Shown here piece by piece: positions 24,137 to 35,089 of a stretch of 64,000 nt of DNA. A program made the translations under genes and the position numbers. Each line of letters starts with the position of its first letter. The stretch's first letter is position 1. Below the pieces are notes generated by a model, which was given only the letters and a program-made list of their open reading frames with translations, was not told the origin of the DNA and did no database searches. The stretch comes from Dermanyssus gallinae (taxonomy: Eukaryota; Arthropoda; Arachnida; Mesostigmata; Dermanyssidae): positions 28,501 through 92,500 of the forward strand of contig QVRM01002008.1 of NCBI GenBank assembly GCA_003439945.1, given 5' to 3'.

Positions 24137-24451
24137 TTAGGATAGCATCGAGAGAGTTGACAACAACGGTGAGAGAACCTCAATCAGCTTTTTTAGACGT
24201 ATTGCAGCTTTCGGGGATACAATACGTAAAACCTTCGCGATGTGCCTCAAGGATGAGATTATGTTGGGGTTACGTCCCTTTAGTTTACTAGTGGCAGAGG
24301 TGCGCGATGACTTCCATGGACGGGGCTTGCGAAGAGTATTTGTGGCCAATTTTTCCACGGTGCGGATCTGCTTCTTAAGGAGTGATGTTGATCGCGGTAG
24401 ATTTACACAAATCTCGGGGCCAGACGAGGTTTCTACTACTAGTGATCTCAC
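24137..24451 (-). pseudogene. Possible ORF1 remnant of the Daphne/L2-like element
   Basis: An open minus-strand frame of 104 codons sits just upstream of the endonuclease, where ORF1 is expected. It is Ser/Lys/Arg-rich (for example SLLKKQIRTVEKLATNTLRK) with no zinc knuckle. Much shorter than a typical ORF1, so it is probably a remnant. Confidence 0.4.
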
Positions 24452-24489
24452 AACAGCAGCATAGGTAGGTGGAGATGATGCGGATAATC

Positions 24490-27400
24490 AATTAGGTCAT
24501 TTATGAAAGCGTACTTGCTTACCTGGTGGAAAAAAACTAACTTTGTTTTTTACTATTATGACTAAACATTTCCATGTTATTATATTTGCGACATTCTATG
24601 CTATTATTTAGGATTTGAGTAGGCTTGGTAGATGAGTGGTTCAGCGAGACTGCCATTAAAAAGACGAGTGTATAGGTAATAAAAGGTTCAATAAAAACAT
24701 GTCTTCAGCACATAACATTATAAAATTATTTTGTCTTAAATTGATGCTGGTGTATTATACATACACTTCTTTCTGTAAAAACAAACATGTCGTTTTCTGT
24801 CTGCCGCATTCGACACTAGCCGATGCACCGTGACCAATAGATAAAACCAATTTACCTAATTTCACAGTAACTGAAACATTGTAGTACAATGTTCGCATCC
24901 TAAGCGTCCTTAACCACGACAACTTTGCTGTGACAGGTACAATTATTATCTAAGGTTACCATCTTTAGGGGAATGCAACTATGTCTCTAAGAAAACGTTT
25001 ATTTAACAGCGCCACATATTGGCACAGGAACACAAACGCCTGCTACGTAAGGGTTTACAATGGTGGACGGCCCCAGCCCTGTGTGGCACAAAGGCCTAAA
25101 AATCAACCCCAAAGGAGTATATTAGTGTTTTGTTTCGCTTTAGTACAGCGCCCGAACGGACACCGGCCTTAGATGTGTACTCGGCGCTAAAAAGATTTTA
25201 AGTACAGCCCAGCAAGTCTCGGCGTGCACAGTCATAAAAGCCTCTTGTACCGTGATGTTTACATTTTCTGCTTATGTTGCCCACTAACACGTTCACTTGC
25301 CCTGGCCACCGACTCACGGACAAAATCATTGAACACAACAAACCTAATTCCCGCAGTGCACGTTGGTATGGACGCGATGCCCCCTTGCCCTCACTCTTTC
25401 CTGAACTTCGCTTCTATTCTCTGAATAGCCACTAATTCAAAACGCTGACCCACTCAAATACAACAACATGTGTCGCTAAAACCGAGAACATAGTGTCAAA
25501 GTATGTGGTATAATCAGACTTGGAGAAGCTCCTAATAGATATTTCCATAGAGACATTCGAATAGAATTGTAGCATAGCAGGAAAACCTTGATAACTGCTG
25601 TACATGGCGTGGCCCTGCATATAACGCTGTATCGTTTTTAATGAACGACAGCCTTCTTCTTGATTATAATCGCGCTACCCAGGAACACCGCACAACATGT
25701 ACTATCGGCCTAGGTAGATAGAGAAGGGAGGCGAATGAGACCGCTTTGAATAAAACCTATAAAACGAAGCCATTATCAATAGTGAAAGGAGTTTCCTCGC
25801 CTATGTCGGCTAAAGAGGTGCTCAGGAAAACTAGCATAAAAGCGTTCCCTGCAGGTTTCAATAAAGTACGCCCGGTCGTTTTTTTCTTTCTCAAATGGGG
25901 TTCATCGTTCATGACCTTAAATGTGCGTACGAAAGCTGCTCAAAAAGTTCCAGGACTTTTCAGTTGGGTGACAAATTATTCAAGTTTGAAGTTTTCGTCT
26001 GTACTAGTGAAAAACGATATATTTTCAACAAAAAGTCTAAGTGAGCGGATATAACTACATGTTTATTTACTGCAGCATTTTCACGAAGAAAGGCCGACAA
26101 ACTTGTTTGAAAAAGTGAATCGAGCGAGTAAAAAATCATTAGTTATCAAATTTTGCATTATGGTCTCCGCACATTCATATTGTCGAAACAATATGGAAAT
26201 CCTTCGATAATCAGCCTAACAAAAATAGTTAGAACTTATAAAGGTCCTTGCGAGCAAGAAAATATTACCCCTTGGTTTGGTTAGTCGTCAACACTTACTC
26301 GACCCGCCACTCTAAAACAGGTGTTTATGTTTTCTGAGAGTTCGTTTAATTCGAAGGCGGGCCTGAGCTATACAAAGATTGCATAAAGGAATCGAGAAAC
26401 GTTCCCTATGCACGTGTTGATACGTCGAGATAGCTAGAAAGCTGCTGGTAAAACTATTTTAAAATAATCTGGTAACTGGGTTACACGATATAGGTAAGCG
26501 TCTGTGATTCCACTACACCAACGGCGCTTAATCTGGTAACTCTAACTAAAAAGAAGCGTGCTAAGGGCGCATTCGTCTTTACTGAGAGGCCACTAGGCTA
26601 TAGTTTCGAATGGTGTAGCTTGGGCATACCAGTTTAAGCAAGCCTCGCCTTTTAAAACAGAGGGGATGTCGCAGGCTACGCACACGAGTAGTTACGTCAG
26701 GTCCGGCGGCGTAATATACGCTATATGTCTTTCCAACAGGAAATGGTCATTAGCATGCATAATGATATGGGCGCAAAAGCACTACTGCGCTGGCTTCAGA
26801 AGACTGACAATAAGGTTGGTATCGTAAAGCATCACGGCACTCTAAACTACGGCCGCCCTTGATGAGACTCTACCGCTGCAAATTTATGCTGACCGGTGTA
26901 CTCTGCGGGCTCGACTAATACGCACGCTGCAACTAGCCCGAGGGGCGTCCTAACCGCAGGGTAGACTCAGTCGCGTTGTAGGCTGCGGTAGTACGACCGT
27001 GAGTGTATGGCCCGACGCTATCTCTATAGAGGGTACGAAACTACAACGTGTAGTATCTATACCTAATATTTGCATTGATGTCTGACGTACCCTCACAGTG
27101 ACCATTTACCACATCAATATGATAATAATACGTCTTAATGATAGGCCACAACCTTTCGACAGGAGACTCGAGAGCATCCGGATTCCTGCATCAGAGACTG
27201 TCGCTCGACATTCAGACAGCGAGGAAATGCAGCATCTGTTTGGGGCATATTGCTAAACTAAGCTGATCCTGCTGTATATGCATTTATACATTAGCTGGCA
27301 CTAACCGACGTTCCTCATACTGATGTTTGGTGCAAATGAGGACGCAACCTCCACGGCGGCACTCATCGCTAGGACTGTGGAATTCAGTTTGGCGACACAG

Positions 27401-27770
27401 TGTGTAGTTAGAACTTGTGGTCGGAAAAGCAGGATAAAATGTGGCGCTGCGCTACTCCTTCGCTAAGCTGTATGGACCACCTTTGCTATTTAAATGTTCA
27501 CGGAGTGGCCTCTATGATTGGCTACGAATATATTTTTACCAGCTGCTTTTCATAATAAAATAAGACCTACCAGAATCCAGTCTGATTCTGTGCGTATCCG
27601 TATCATGCAATAGAACGATGCTATTTTACGCACGATAACACTCGCTTAATGGCCCAACAAATCTAGTGCTAATTTTTCATATAGAGGTTACACCACACGC
27701 TAGACTGGGAAATTGTATCTCCCAGCAACCAGCGCCTACATCACAACACAACTAAACTGATAGATTACCC
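24490..27770. other. 3.3 kb without a recognisable gene or element
   Basis: Short open frames such as 25746-26054 have no identifiable domain. No TA/TAA arrays, tRNA-like boxes or transposon motifs were recognised. It may be unique host intergenic or intronic DNA. Confidence 0.5.
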
Positions 27771-27774
27771 TTTT

Positions 27775-28217
27775 CTTTGTTTTTGTTGTAGGATGTTTCG
27801 GGAATGCATGATGCACGCACTAGCAGCCTGCGTGACTAGTGTGAGACTCGCAAACCCACTAAACCCTGATTCCTACCCACTCCCCCAGGCTCGGTATTAC
27901 TTTGGCATTACTTCGAAGCCGTGGGAGGGGCGTCTCTGCCGTTCTCCTTCAATCAGCTCTATCCCTGACTATCATCCCGCATGTCTACCTGCGGTTGGAT
28001 CGGGGTATGTCATTTTGTAATCCGTCCTGTGAGGGTGCGTCGAGACCACGAGGGCCCGGCTGCTCCCCACCCCTTCCCGCTCCCTCGGCTCCTCGTCTTG
28101 ACCACTCTCCCGAGAGACCCGCTCAAACCTCTCCCGCCTGGCCGTTTCCTCGGCTGTCTTGAGTTTCAAAACGGCGTCGAACAAGTTCGTCGCCTCCCTC
28201 CATGCCTCCGTCAAAGT
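27775..28217 (-). mobile_element. R1-like retrotransposon, 5'-truncated 3' fragment
   Basis: Near-identical over about 430 bases to the 3' end of the element at 30680-34913, including the C-terminal codons (SAEAWREATNLFDAVLKLKTAEETA) and the 3' UTR with GATGCACGCACTAGCAGCCTGCG. The minus-strand 3' end abuts a T-rich (A on minus) stretch at 27770-27789. The 5' break is at about 28217. Confidence 0.85.
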
Positions 28218-29036
28218 GCCGCCTGACTAATTTGATTCAATTATTTCATTCATTGATTAAGGCAAGCCACACTTGCTCCGACTAGTTCTTACGAAGAGTC
28301 TTAAGTTAAAGAGTATAGACGTATTCAACCCTACCACGTCCCCTTCAAGATTAAAATCATTAATTTAGCCACCGGTATCCAGCCCACCAATCAGTTGCAT
28401 CTTGGGTGGTCTATCATTGCATGCGCTGTGACGCCGATTTCAGAGGCCGAACTAGAACTGTAAGGCTTGTCGCTTTTCGCATAATGTATTAAAAGTATGC
28501 AGCTAACTTGCTGCAAAACACTATGGACCATGACTAAGAGGTGATGACTAATTGGCGCACACCATCGCCTGTACGTAGTCAGCATATTTTTGCTTTCTCG
28601 CTGAGTCATAATCAATTTAATCGACGAATGCTGTCTCACCAAGAAGCTAATTCTAATAAACAATTCACTGTTCTAAGAGCTAAGCTCGGCTTCTGATAGT
28701 GAAACGAGGCGGTCTCTGGTATGACTGGAGTGACAGTTGCTTCACCACTCTTTTTGTAAACTGGCTGCAAGCAATTTTTTCGCCATTCTTTTTGTATTTA
28801 ACCACTGCGCAGGCATGAGTTGTACATAATAATAGCGCGGTTAGTAGCGGGCATAGAATATTTATATTTGTTTTAATCTGTTTACACACATAAAGAGTAT
28901 TTATATACAAACGTTGGCCAATTATGAGCCCCAGACGGGTGAACAACAGAAATAAGAGCCTGGATAATAAATTGCTTTATACAGGCAAATATACACATTT
29001 GGGTACTGGGGACGATGAAACAACAGAATAGCATGC
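28218..29036. other. No feature recognised
   Basis: Unassigned; may include the degraded 3' UTR of the adjacent CR1-like relic. Confidence 0.4.
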
Positions 29037-30665
29037 TCACAAGTACAGAGAGTAAGCATGACCAATCTCAAAATGTGCAGAAAATTTAACATCCGTTTTT
29101 ATTAATACATCAAGATCTTGCGCAATATTTTCGGTGGACCATGCTGCCTCGTCGAGCTCATAGTTCAGATCGAAAGAACCATATTTCAAAACAAGACTTT
29201 TCGGAACAAATAACTCGTCCAATGTCATTGCACCAGCGACAGATACTGTCAACAGCGGACTGTAGCGCAGTATAGTTGCGCTGAAAGAGATTCCAATGTT
29301 GTGTATAAATTTAGGTCGTCAGCGCACACAACGCATTTAACACTTGACAGAATGTACGATTTAATGTCAAAAACTAGTGTAAAATGTGTACAGCAGAGGA
29401 GAGACGCAGCTTCCGTGTGGGACGCCAGACAGAGCCAGTCATGGCTCACTAAGAACTTTCTCGCCTTTCACTTAGAACGAAGCATGTGTCTATTGTGCAG
29501 AAAAGCGGCAAGTCACTTACGAGTTCATATACGGGTCGGTTAACGCGTTTTTGTTAACGACATTTCTATGATCGATCCTATCAAAAGCATCCTTAAGGTC
29601 GAAGTATATACAATGACGGTCTTCGTTCATGTTTATGTACTCAGCCCAATCTATTGTCGTTTCTAACAGTGGCATGCACGTATAGCGTCGAGGCCCACAT
29701 GCGTACTGCCCATTAAGTGTGTGACTGCACTTTGGTTTCAGGCACTGGAGTTGCACTGGAGTAAATACCGCGCTCATTAAACTAGATGGGCACGCTGCGG
29801 TAGAACGTAGGATCACACGACGTGGCGCATGAGACGGAGGTTACTGGAACAGGGTTGAATCAAGAGGAAAAAAAATGAGATGCTTTTAAGTCCACCTACT
29901 CGTCATCTGTCGGATGCCATCTGCGAGGCTAATTCCAGGGTTGGCGGGAACTCGTTGCTAGTGAGGCGCGAGTTGGCATGGCGGAACAGGGAAGGGCTGG
30001 TGACCATTTATGCTCATCTCGGTCAGGATGGGGAGATGCTTTGTCGTTACCTTCATGCGTTTCATACAATGCGTTGCAGTGTACGAGGCAGGGCTTGCGT
30101 ACGAAGAGAGAAGTGGTTTGAGCCGGACTACACGTGAGCGCAGGCTCTCGAACTTGTTGTCGACCTCATATGTAGGAGTATAAGCGATTTTTATCAGAAA
30201 ACGACAGCACGACCACGTGAACTTATTGTACGTTATCTCGTTAGCATTGTAGCAGTCTCAAAAGAAAGATACCTTCCAGTCGATTTGGTTAACGCCATTA
30301 TGTCACGATGTTCATTCGTTTGAAAGTTGAACCCGCACAGCAGCTAAACGGCTGTCGGAACGCGGTGAGCTTGTGACCAGAGCTGGCAATCGGGTAACGG
30401 ATGTCAATGTTGCCAGTGGTGTTAGGATGAGTGGTCAGCAAAAGATCGAGGGTGGAGTGATGCGTGGGCATCGATAAGCTGGATTAAATTGTGCTCAACA
30501 CTGCAGTGACCAAAAAAAGCTACCGTTGACTCAGCAATAGAGATGTCCGCAAAAACCCAGTCGATTTGAGGTAGATTGAAGTAGCCAATGATAGTGACAG
30601 TAGACGTTGATAGCGTTGCAGCATTCGTTTATCCATTGCGCGCGACAGATACTGTTACCGGAATC
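29037..30665 (-). mobile_element. CR1-like non-LTR retrotransposon relic (3' part), split by an R1-clade insertion
   Basis: Minus-strand signals in element order are an endonuclease segment at 30665-30340 (TVTIIGYFNLPQIDW and LDLLLTTHPN with a GHKLTAF ending), then RT motif A at 29650-29560 (IYFDLKDAFDRIDH) and motif C near 29335 (VCADDLNLY). Stops, frameshifts and a long unassignable linker at 29820-30330 separate them. The endonuclease continues on the far side of the R1-like insertion (34929-35035). The CR1/L2 group label comes from the GDFNLPDIDW-like and FADDLKLY-like motifs. Confidence 0.65.
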
Positions 30666-30680
30666 CGTTGCATAGAAACT
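30666..30680 (+). repeat. Target-site duplication of the R1-clade insertion (3' side)
   Basis: CGTTGCATAGAAACT, identical to 34914-34928. The last T overlaps the poly(T), so the true length is 14 or 15. Confidence 0.9.
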
Positions 30681-30904
30681 TTTTTTTTTTTTTTTTTTTG
30701 TTCTGGGAGGTTTCGGTAATGCATGATGCACATGCGCCACTAGCAGCCTGCGTGACTAGTGTGAGACTCGCAAACCCACTAAACCCGGATTCCTCCCCAC
30801 CCCCCCAGGCTCGGTATTACTTTGGCATTACATCGAAACCGTGGGAGAGGCGTCCCTGCCGTTCTCCTTCAATCAGCTCTATCCCTGACTATCATCCCGC
30901 ATGT

Positions 30905-33900
30905 CTACCTGCGGTTGGATAGGGGGATGCCATTTTGTAATCCGTCCTGTGAGGGTGCGTCGAGACCATGAGGGCCTGGCTGCTCCCCACCCCCTCCCCC
31001 CTCCCTCGGCTCCTCGTCTCGACCACTCTCCCGAGAGACCCGCTCAAACCTCTCCCGCCTGGCCGTTTCCTTGGCTGTCTTGAGTGTCAAAACAGCGTCG
31101 AACAAGTTCGTCGCCTCCCTCCATGCCTCCGCCGAAGTCATCATATGGGAGACCACCTCCTTGATGGGTCGGCCCCTCACAGCGGTTGGTGCTGCGTCCC
31201 GTGCTTCCCTGAGAGCATCACACCGCAGAACAGTATGCTCTACGTTGTCCGTTTCTCCAGAGTCGCACAGTACGCAGATATCGCTGATGGCCTTCTTGAT
31301 CCTTGACAGGTAGCTCTGGAACTGGCCGTGTCCGGTCAGAACCTGAGTCGTCCAGTAGGAAAGCTCCCCGTGTCGGCGGTCATACCATACCCTGAGGTCC
31401 GGTATCAGACTCTTGGTCCAGCTCCCTGTGGTCACACCGGGTCTTACCTGCGCCCATTCCTCATGCCAGGCCGATATGGTGGCACTCCTGGCCCTGGTGA
31501 GATCCAGACCTTCGTCTAGATACATTTTACTTCGTTCAGCCACTAGGAGGTCCCATGGCAGCATTTTGGCTAGGACCAGGAGAGCTTCGGTCGAGACTGT
31601 TCGATACGCCCGGCTTACCCTGATTGCCAGCGTTCGTTGGGTCGACCTTAGTGCCCCCCTATTTTTCGCCGTCCGCATTGCCATGTCCCCCCAGACTGGG
31701 GCTGCGTATAGCGCCGTTGATTCGGCCACCGAGGCCAGGAGCCTTCTTTTCACCTCAGCCACCCCACCGACCCTAGGCATGATCCGCGCCAGGTTCAGGG
31801 AGACCCTTTGGGCCTTTTCGGCCACGTACTTAACGTGTGCCGATCCGGTCAGTCCAGTGTCTAGCATGACCCCAAGGTACTTTACCTTCTTTCTGATTTC
31901 TATCGGGTGGCCCGCCATCACGAGGTTAATGCCGGTCGTCCTCTTTCTGCCTGTTAGGTACATCGCCTCCGTCTTGTCGGGTGCCAGTTTCAAGTGATGG
32001 GACTCCATCCACTCGGACACCATTGACAAGGCCTCATTGGCGGCGCTCTCCAGGGCTCTTTCGGTCCTGGCCGTTATCATGAGTGCAAGGTCATCGGCGT
32101 ACGCCAACGTCTCCACCCCATACGGGAGACCTGGGATCTCGAGCACCCCGTCGTAAGCTATGTTCCAGAGCACGGGTCCTAGAATCGAGCCCTGTGGGAC
32201 TCCGGCAGTAACCTCGTACTCCTGCCCCCCTGCAACCAAGCCTCTGTCATCCAGGTAGGATGAAATCATTCGACGGAGGTAGAGGGAAAAGCCCTTCCTC
32301 TTCATCGCCTCCACAATTACTTTCCAATTCATTGTGTTGAAGGCATTTTTGACATCCAGGAGGATCAGGAGCACGAATCCCCTTGTTTTAGGGGTCTTCA
32401 TAGTCTCCTCACCCGCCCGTTTCAGAACCTTCTTTAGAGCCCCTAATGCGGATCTACCCTTCCGGAAGCCGTACTGGGCATCTGATAGGGCGTTCTTTTC
32501 CTGAATCTCGTCGTTTAGTCGCTTGACTATAACGTTCTCCAGGAGCTTACCCATGGCGTCAATGAGGCATATGGGCCGGTAAGCCGAAGGCCCCGTCTTC
32601 CTCCCGGGTTTGGGGATTAGAACCAGGCTTGCCCTTTTCCACAGCCTCGGGAATCTCCCCTCTCTCAAAAGCTTGTTGGCAAGGTCTTGGAAGACCTTAG
32701 GCCACCTTTTGACCAGTAGCCTCGCTACCTCTGGGGGAATTCCGTCTAGGCCGGGCGCTTTACCGGTTGCCAACCGATTCCGGGCTTGTTCGACCTCCTC
32801 CAGCGTCACCTCCGGAATGTTTTCCGGGGTGACCGAGAACTCCTCGTTTTCTCTCCGCGGCTGTGCCGGAAAAAGACCGGTTACAGTCTCCCGCAGCACA
32901 TCCGGGGGGAGTTTTGGGGGAGGTCTCCGGAGTTTGGCCATAACTATTCGGTACGGCAGGCCCCATACGTCGCTCTCCACCGCGTCTATCAGCTCTTTCT
33001 CCGCTCGGGCTTTACTTTTGGCGATGAGTCCTCGGAGTCTCAATCGAGCAGCCTTGTACTCCGTCAATTGGGATTCAGCTCTTGCGGTCTCCCGCTCCCC
33101 GTAAAATCCCACCCGTCGTTTTCTTTGCGTTAACCAGCTGCGTGTTCTCGTGAAAATCCTATTTAGCCTAATGCAAGCCCTGCGGGCAGCTGCGATCCCT
33201 TTGTTCCACCAGTAATTAGGAGGGTGGCGGCTCCCATGGTGTTGTGAGGGAGCAGCTTTCTCGCATGCTGTAGAGAGTATGCTAATTATTTGATATTCAT
33301 CCCCCACCGTGTCTCCCAGTTGTTTGCAACCCTCGTCTATTTCAGCCACTAGAATCTTGGCGTCAAGTTTCCGCATCTGCCATCTCTTACTAGGGGGCGG
33401 GGCGAGGGCCACATCGGGGGTACTGATGGTGAAACAGATGTATCTGTGGTCACTCATGGTCTCCTCCGTCTCCCTCACCCTCCACTCTACCACCAGTGGA
33501 AAGGCCGCCTCATTGACCATTGTTAGGTCAATGAAGGCCGTCTGGCTTCCTCTGGAAAAGGTGGGGACCCTTCCGTCATTAAGAACCATTAGACTTTTTT
33601 CAGCCATCCACTACTGTAAAGTTTGGGCCCGTCTAGTTGTGGTTCGGCTACCCCATGCTATGCTGGCTGCGTTAAAATCCCCGGTGATCACTACCCTCTT
33701 ACCTGCATGTGCCCCCGCGCTCTGGGCAAGTTCCTCGAGGAATTCCTCGAATTCCTCCTCCTCCCTGTTGGGAGAGAAGTAGCAGCTATAGATGACCCCT
33801 ACCCGGTCAATCTCCAGCCAGGAGAACCCCCTCCCCGACCCCCCCGCCCCTAATCGCGAGGTTTCTCTCGGAACCCGTCCACCAGATTGCGGTATCCGCC

Positions 33901-34055
33901 TCTGCGTCAGATACCCAGTCTGCCTTCCGCTTGGTGATCGCTATGTTTGGCTCGGAAAGCAGGCAGAGGCCTATAGACTCTCTGCGTACTATCTCATCGA
34001 GCATGTCATGCGCCGCCCTGCAGCGGTTAAGGTTTACCTGAAGTATCTTTAACAT
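30905..34055 (-). pseudogene. R1-clade ORF2: endonuclease and reverse transcriptase (one frameshift, one stop)
   Basis: ORF2 nicks the target and copies the element RNA by target-primed reverse transcription. The start at 34055 reads MLKILQVNLNRCRAAHDML, typical of R1-clade endonucleases, with LLSEPN. After a frameshift near 33807 the next frame has VVITGDFNAAS and WGS; a TAG stop near 33610 follows; then a 900-codon frame (33607-30905) begins. It contains DLTMVNEA, SDHRYI, the RT with GLDGIPPEVA, SAYRPICLIDAMGKLLE, LLDVKNAFNTM (motif A), GVPQGSILGPVLW, YADDLALM (Asp at residues 505 and 506 of this frame), and KVKYLGVMLD. A C-terminal Cys/His motif (CVLCDSGETDNVEHTVLRC) completes it. Apart from two lesions it appears intact. 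Confidence 0.9.
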
Positions 34056-34913
34056 TGGTCGGATAAAGGGCCCCTACCTACTAAGTTCCAATCACCCTTT
34101 CCGTCCTCTGCTGGGATAACGGTTTTCTTCTTATTTTTAGCCCCCTTGTCTTTATTCCCCTTTTTATTGCTCTTCTTGGTTATTTGGGCTTCTACTTGGG
34201 TCTCCTTGCCATCTACCTGTCCCTTGGCGACGCCCCTTCGGGCCTCCCGCCGCTGCTCGACTTGCTCCCTATAGGCCGGGCAAGACATCCTATCCGCTCG
34301 GTGCCCCTCTATTCCGCAGACCAGACACTTTGGTGTCGTTGCTTTGCAATTGGCTACCAGGTGGTCAGGTTCACCACATTTGTGGCATACCCGAGGCACC
34401 TGGCTCTCTGCTTTGCAGTCTTGGGCCTTATGGCCCGGCCTATGACACTTGTAGCAGTTGGGGAGCCTAATCCACTCCTCAGGTCTGCACCACCTCGAGC
34501 CCAACTTAAGGGTCTTGCGGGAGCATATGGCTCTTGCCGCCGCCGGGGACGCCGTGAACAGTGCGTACCAAACTTCAGCTCTTCCGAGCCTTGGCTCGGT
34601 AGCTGTGATCTTGGCGCCGGCCGGAAGCTGCAAGGCCTTTTGCAGTTCGCTTTCGACCTGCTCCCCGTCCAAGAGTGGGTCAATCCCCCACAGGGCGATG
34701 GTCTGCCCCTGGTTAAGCTCTCGGCAGTCGGCCTGCATCTTCGCAGATTCCCGAATGGCCGCCGCCATTTTTTCTCCTGCGCCCTTTTCACTCTCCTCTA
34801 TTCTAATTATAAGGTCACCCTCCTTACTTTTAACTACCCCCCTAACCGTTATCCCGGCGCCTTCTTGCTGCCTGACTTGTTCTCTAACACCCCGGAGAGT
34901 GTCGGCATAGAAT
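34049..34913 (-). CDS. R1-clade ORF1 (gag-like, three CCHC zinc knuckles), N-terminally truncated
   Basis: The protein binds element RNA and forms the ribonucleoprotein. Knuckles in order are CYKCHRPGHKAQDC, CHKCGEPDHLVANC and CLVCGIEGHRADRMSC, about two-thirds along the frame. Upstream is a conserved region with WGIDPLLDGEQVESELQKA. The tail is Lys-rich (KSNKKGNKDKGAKNKKK). The frame ends seven bases inside the start of ORF2 (34049-34055), an overlap consistent with reinitiation. The first ATG in frame (34921) lies in the duplicated target DNA, not in the element, so the frame has lost its own N-terminus; it is about 290 codons, shorter than typical R1 ORF1. Confidence 0.88.
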
Positions 34914-34928
34914 CGTTGCATAGAAACT
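34914..34928 (+). repeat. Target-site duplication of the R1-clade insertion (5' side)
   Basis: CGTTGCATAGAAACT, matching 30666-30680. It supplies the in-frame ATG of the truncated ORF1. Confidence 0.9.
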
Positions 34929-35035
34929 ACAGAGGCGAAACTTTTTGTGCTGGATGAGTAGCGTAATAATAGACTACTGCAATGTGTTCACCGGGGCTAT
35001 CACATATATAACATTTAAAAGAGCTGAAACTGGAA
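34929..35035 (-). mobile_element. CR1-like relic, 5' piece beyond the R1 insertion
   Basis: Continuation of the endonuclease region broken at 30665; minus strand reads VVYYYATHPAQKVSPL, the usual position of a YRPP-type segment. Weak on its own, but it joins precisely once the R1 element and one TSD are removed. Confidence 0.45.
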
Positions 35036-35047
35036 GAACACACACAT

Positions 35048-35087
35048 CTTCTTCTTCTTCTTCTTCTTCATAATAATAATAATAATA
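35048..35087 (+). repeat. (CTT)n(AAT)n compound microsatellite
   Basis: CTT units run directly into AAT units immediately before WYLDDG copy B. Confidence 0.95.
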
Positions 35088-35089
35088 GA

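Larger units (their letters stand above)
20763..24480 (-). mobile_element. Daphne/L2-like non-LTR retrotransposon, near full length
   Basis: Minus-strand order is ORF1 remnant (24451-24137), endonuclease (about 24040-23420), RT (about 22570-21554), C-terminal region (to 21188), a 3' UTR and a terminal simple repeat of TTGAAA-type units at 20763-20797. The final 60 bases, ending in AATAAACCACGTTTGAAA, recur at 52695-52780 with a different tail repeat. The simple-repeat tail in place of poly(A) fits L2/CR1-group elements. Frameshifts divide the ORF2. The clade label rests on motif style only. Confidence 0.75.
30680..34913 (-). mobile_element. R1-clade non-LTR retrotransposon, recent 5'-truncated insertion with TSD
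   Basis: Flanked by a 15-base duplication (30666-30680 and 34914-34928) with a 20-base poly(T) at the plus-strand left end (poly(A) tail of the minus-strand element). It carries a gag-like ORF1 with three CCHC knuckles and an ORF2 with APE-type endonuclease and RT. The 4.2-kb copy inserted into a CR1-like endonuclease region, not into 28S rDNA, so it is R1-clade by protein but not by target. The missing ORF1 N-terminus shows 5' truncation. Only one frameshift and one stop are evident in ORF2, indicating youth. Confidence 0.92.

Noticed and set aside
29880..30137. 85-codon plus-strand ORF
   Set aside because: Lies in the linker of the CR1-like relic on the opposite strand; no recognisable domain.
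31413..31997. 194-codon plus-strand ORF opposite the R1 ORF2
   Set aside because: Antisense shadow of the RT; no motif of its own.
30680..34913. Canonical 28S-specific R1 element
   Set aside because: Flanks are a CR1-like relic, not rDNA.
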